The notes under the pieces were generated by a model that saw nothing but the letters and a program-made list of their open reading frames with translations, did not search any database and was not told where the DNA came from. 7,585 bases of DNA from Nitrospirota bacterium. GTDB taxonomy: Bacteria; Nitrospirota; RBG-16-64-22; JACRHK01. How positions within the stretch are numbered: the stretch's first letter is position 1; the number at the start of each line of letters is the position of its first letter. Position numbers and translations under genes: made by a program. Below, one piece after another: positions 5,667-7,585 of the stretch. The stretch is taken from the NCBI GenBank assembly GCA_016217625.1, contig JACRHK010000171.1, forward strand, positions 1 to 7,585, in the 5' to 3' direction.

Positions 5667-5756
5667 TTCCACGCTGCACGTTACACGTTTCACGAAAAGG
5701 CTTCAAACGTGTAGCGTGCGACGTGCAACGTGTGACGCGAAGCGTGAGACGCGAAG
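5667..5756 (+). repeat. Inverted heptamer array in the cusB-cusA gap
   Basis: Four head-to-tail units of the TTNCACG type occupy 5667-5694. After a 13-bp unrelated centre (5695-5707), seven units of the opposite orientation (consensus CGTGNRA, with CGCGAAG twice) run from 5708 to 5756. Reading the left block on the minus strand gives the same CGTGNAA family, so the whole is a converging repeat array. The last unit abuts the ATG of cusA exactly. The period of 7 and the position between operon genes match the array at 4270-4318, but the repeat sequence differs. Confidence 0.8.
5676..5719 (+). promoter_or_regulatory. Long intercistronic hairpin between cusB and cusA
   Basis: Bases 5676-5690 (GCACGTTACACGTTT) pair with 5705-5719 (AAACGTGTAGCGTGC) over 15 positions, 14 Watson-Crick and one G-U, leaving a 14-base loop. 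The stem starts 15 bases after the cusB stop. There is no T-tract after it, so it is not a standard intrinsic terminator. It could protect the upstream mRNA, attenuate cusA expression or mark an RNA processing site; which of these applies cannot be read from the sequence. Confidence 0.6.
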
Positions 5757-7585
5757 ATGATTAACCGCATCATTGAATGGAGCGCGCAGAACCGCTTCCT
5801 GGTGGTCCTCTTCACCCTCTTCGCGTTTGGGGGCGGAGTCTGGGCCCTCTACTGGACGCCCAAGGACGCCATCCCCGATCTGTCCGACGTCCAGGTGATC
5901 GTCTACACGGAGTGGATGGGCCGGAGCCCGAACCTCCTGGAGGATCAGGTCACCTACCCCCTCGTGACGACGATGCTGGCCGCCCCCAGAGTGAAGTATG
6001 TCCGCGGGGTCTCGGACTTCGGCCAGTCGTACGTCTACGTGATCTTCGAGGACGGCACGGACCTCTACTGGGCGCGGAGCCGGGTGCTCGAATACCTGAG
6101 CGGCCTGACGGGGAGGTTCCCCCCCGGCGCGACGCCGCGCCTGGGGCCCGATGCCACGGCCCTCGGGTGGGTCTATCAGTACGCGCTCGTGGACGAGTCG
6201 GGCAAGCAGGACCTGGCCTCCCTTCGATCCTTTCAGGACTGGTACCTCCGCTACTGGCTCCAGTCGGTCCCCGGCGTGTCCGAGGTGGCCGCCGTGGGCG
6301 GCTTCGTGAAGCAATATCAAGTGCAGGTGAACCCCTCGGCGTTGCTCGCCTACAACCTCCCCCTGGGGAGAATCATCGAGGCGGTCCGCCGGAGCAACCT
6401 CGACGTGGGCGGCCGCTCGATCGAGATGGCCCAGCGGGAGTACATGATCCGGGGGCGGGGGTATATCCGCTCCCTCGCGGACCTGGAGCAGATCGCCGTG
6501 GGGACGGACGGCCGGGGGACGCCCATTCTCGTCAAGGACATCGCGCGGGTGCAGTTCGGCCCCGACATGCGCCGGGGGATCGCCGAGCTCAACGGCCGGG
6601 GAGAGACGGTGGGCGGCGTCGTCATCATGCGGTACGGGCAGGACGTGCTGGCCGTCATCGACGCGGTCAAGGAGAAGCTGAAAGAGATCGCCGGCTCCCT
6701 CCCCAAGGGGGTCAGCGTCGTCTCCGTCTACGACCGCTCGGAGTTGATCTACCGGGCCATCAACACGCTCACGGAGAAGCTGATCGAGGAGATCATCATC
6801 GTCAGCCTGGTTTGCCTGCTGTTCCTCTACCACCTCCGGAGCGCGCTCGTGGCGATCCTGATCCTCCCGATTGCCATCGCCATCTCGTTCCTGCCGATGT
6901 ACTACCTAGGGCTGACGTCGAACATCATGTCGCTCGGAGGGATCGCCATCGCCATCGGGGCGATGGTGGACGCGGCCATCGTGATGATCGAGAACGCCCA
7001 CAAGCGCCTGGAGCACGCCCCGCCTGGTTCGCCGCGCCTGCCGATCCTGGTGGAGGCGGCCAAGGAAGTCGGCCGGCCGCTCTTCTTCTCGCTCCTCATC
7101 ATCACGGTCTCCTTCCTGCCGGTCTTTTCGCTCGAGGCCCAGGAGGGGCGGCTCTTCAAGCCGCTCGCCTTCACGAAGACGTTCGCCATGTTCTTCGCCT
7201 CGCTCCTGTCGATCACGCTGGCGCCGGTCCTGATGGTCTGGTTCATCAAGGGGAAGATCTTCCCCGAGCATCTCAACCCCGTCAACCGGGTGCTCATCCG
7301 GCTCTACCAGCCCCTCGTTCAGTGGGTCCTCCGGCGGCGGTGGACGACTGTCCTGGCGGCCGTGGTCGCACTCGGGCTCACCCTCCCGGCCTTCTGGGCC
7401 CTGGAGTCGGAGTTCATGCCGCCGCTCAACGAGGGGTCGTTCCTGTACATGCCCACCTCCAATCCGGGCCTCTCCGTGACGGAGGCCTCCCGGATCCTCC
7501 AGGTCCAGGACCTGGCGATCAAGCAGTTCCCCGAGGTGGAGAGCGTCTTCGGGAAGATCGGCCGGGCCAACACGGCCACCGACCC
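5757..7585 (+). CDS. cusA: CusA-like Cu(I)/Ag(I) efflux RND pump (3' truncated by window edge)
   Basis: The frame is open from ATG 5757 to the last base, giving 609 residues of a protein usually near 1,040. It starts MINRIIEWSAQNRFLVV with TM1 at about 13-32, followed by AIPDLSDVQVIV and the first periplasmic porter region. TM4 carries GGIAIAIGAMVDAAIVMIEN with A399, D405 and E412, the same positions as the proton-relay residues required in E. coli CusA as I recall it. LNEGSFLYMPTSNPG contains M565, which aligns with M573 of the E. coli Met triad that binds Cu(I)/Ag(I); the other two Met fall outside the window. This and close similarity throughout favour monovalent Cu/Ag export over the divalent CzcA type. 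The start follows the heptamer array with only GAAG touching the ATG, so a normal Shine-Dalgarno is absent. It uses the proton gradient to drive periplasmic or cytoplasmic metal through CusB and the outer channel. Confidence 0.95.
   Translation, partial: MINRIIEWSAQNRFLVVLFTLFAFGGGVWALYWTPKDAIPDLSDVQVIVYTEWMGRSPNLLEDQVTYPLVTTMLAAPRVKYVRGVSDFGQSYVYVIFEDGTDLYWARSRVLEYLSGLTGRFPPGATPRLGPDATALGWVYQYALVDESGKQDLASLRSFQDWYLRYWLQSVPGVSEVAAVGGFVKQYQVQVNPSALLAYNLPLGRIIEAVRRSNLDVGGRSIEMAQREYMIRGRGYIRSLADLEQIAVGTDGRGTPILVKDIARVQFGPDMRRGIAELNGRGETVGGVVIMRYGQDVLAVIDAVKEKLKEIAGSLPKGVSVVSVYDRSELIYRAINTLTEKLIEEIIIVSLVCLLFLYHLRSALVAILILPIAIAISFLPMYYLGLTSNIMSLGGIAIAIGAMVDAAIVMIENAHKRLEHAPPGSPRLPILVEAAKEVGRPLFFSLLIITVSFLPVFSLEAQEGRLFKPLAFTKTFAMFFASLLSITLAPVLMVWFIKGKIFPEHLNPVNRVLIRLYQPLVQWVLRRRWTTVLAAVVALGLTLPAFWALESEFMPPLNEGSFLYMPTSNPGLSVTEASRILQVQDLAIKQFPEVESVFGKIGRANTATD

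Noticed and set aside
5682..5714. Third operator copy formed by TTACACG and CGTGTAG
   Set aside because: The half-sites are separated by more than 20 bases and belong to the heptamer array; they do not match the 3-base-centre operator pattern.
4270..5756. CRISPR-like repeats
   Set aside because: The units are 7 bp with no spacers; they are tandem low-complexity arrays, not repeat-spacer structures.
5703..6833. Minus-strand open frame (376 codons) opposite cusA
   Set aside because: Low-complexity Asp/Arg/Val/Pro translation with no recognisable domain. The plus strand encodes CusA with conserved residues across the same region.
5757..7585. CzcA-type divalent cation pump
   Set aside because: Close similarity to CusA through TM4, the M565 position in YMPT and the HMBD-bearing CusB partner favour Cu(I)/Ag(I). 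The remaining Met ligands lie outside the window, so the call is not absolute.

Overview
The window is bacterial DNA from a Gram-negative organism, since it encodes an outer-membrane channel, a periplasmic adaptor and an RND pump. Most of it is GC-rich, with lower-GC islands around the toxin-antitoxin genes. The gene set and the heptamer repeats between genes remind me of Nitrospirota or NC10-type environmental genomes. That assignment is an impression, not something the sequence proves. Every supported gene is on the + strand.

Layout. Positions 2-181 hold the 3' end of a TPR-like protein gene. A strong promoter (227-255) then drives a VapBC-type toxin-antitoxin pair: an AbrB-fold antitoxin (295-528) and a PIN ribonuclease toxin (521-934). 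Next is a second strong promoter with a BlaI/CopY-type palindrome inside its spacer (942-970), followed by a BlaI/MecI-family repressor (978-1394) and an overlapping M56 (BlaR1-like) membrane metalloprotease (1391-2350). A lower-GC toxin-antitoxin-like pair follows: a DUF4258 protein (2368-2688) and a YgiT-type zinc-finger protein (2685-2927). The rest is a Cus-type copper/silver efflux operon: cusC-like channel (3003-4271), cusB-like adaptor (4324-5661) and cusA (5757 to the window edge, incomplete). cusA is open to the last base and has no stop codon inside the window.

How it fits together. The 16-base pattern ATTCTACANNNTGTAG occurs in the promoter of the repressor gene (947-962) and again just upstream of the cusC-like gene (2964-2979). 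This suggests that one BlaI-type repressor controls both its own operon and the efflux operon. The repressor contains no cysteine. The M56 partner has no penicillin-binding sensor domain. After its last membrane helix it carries only a short tail rich in Cys, Met and His (CxMxxCxMxH, then HHC). The most interesting hypothesis is therefore a BlaR1-like signalling system re-purposed as an extracytoplasmic Cu/Ag sensor: metal binds the tail, the protease becomes active, the BlaI-type repressor is inactivated, and CusCBA is made.

The two intercistronic gaps of the efflux operon are each filled by a different 7-bp-period repeat array. The second array is inverted and can form a strong hairpin directly before cusA.
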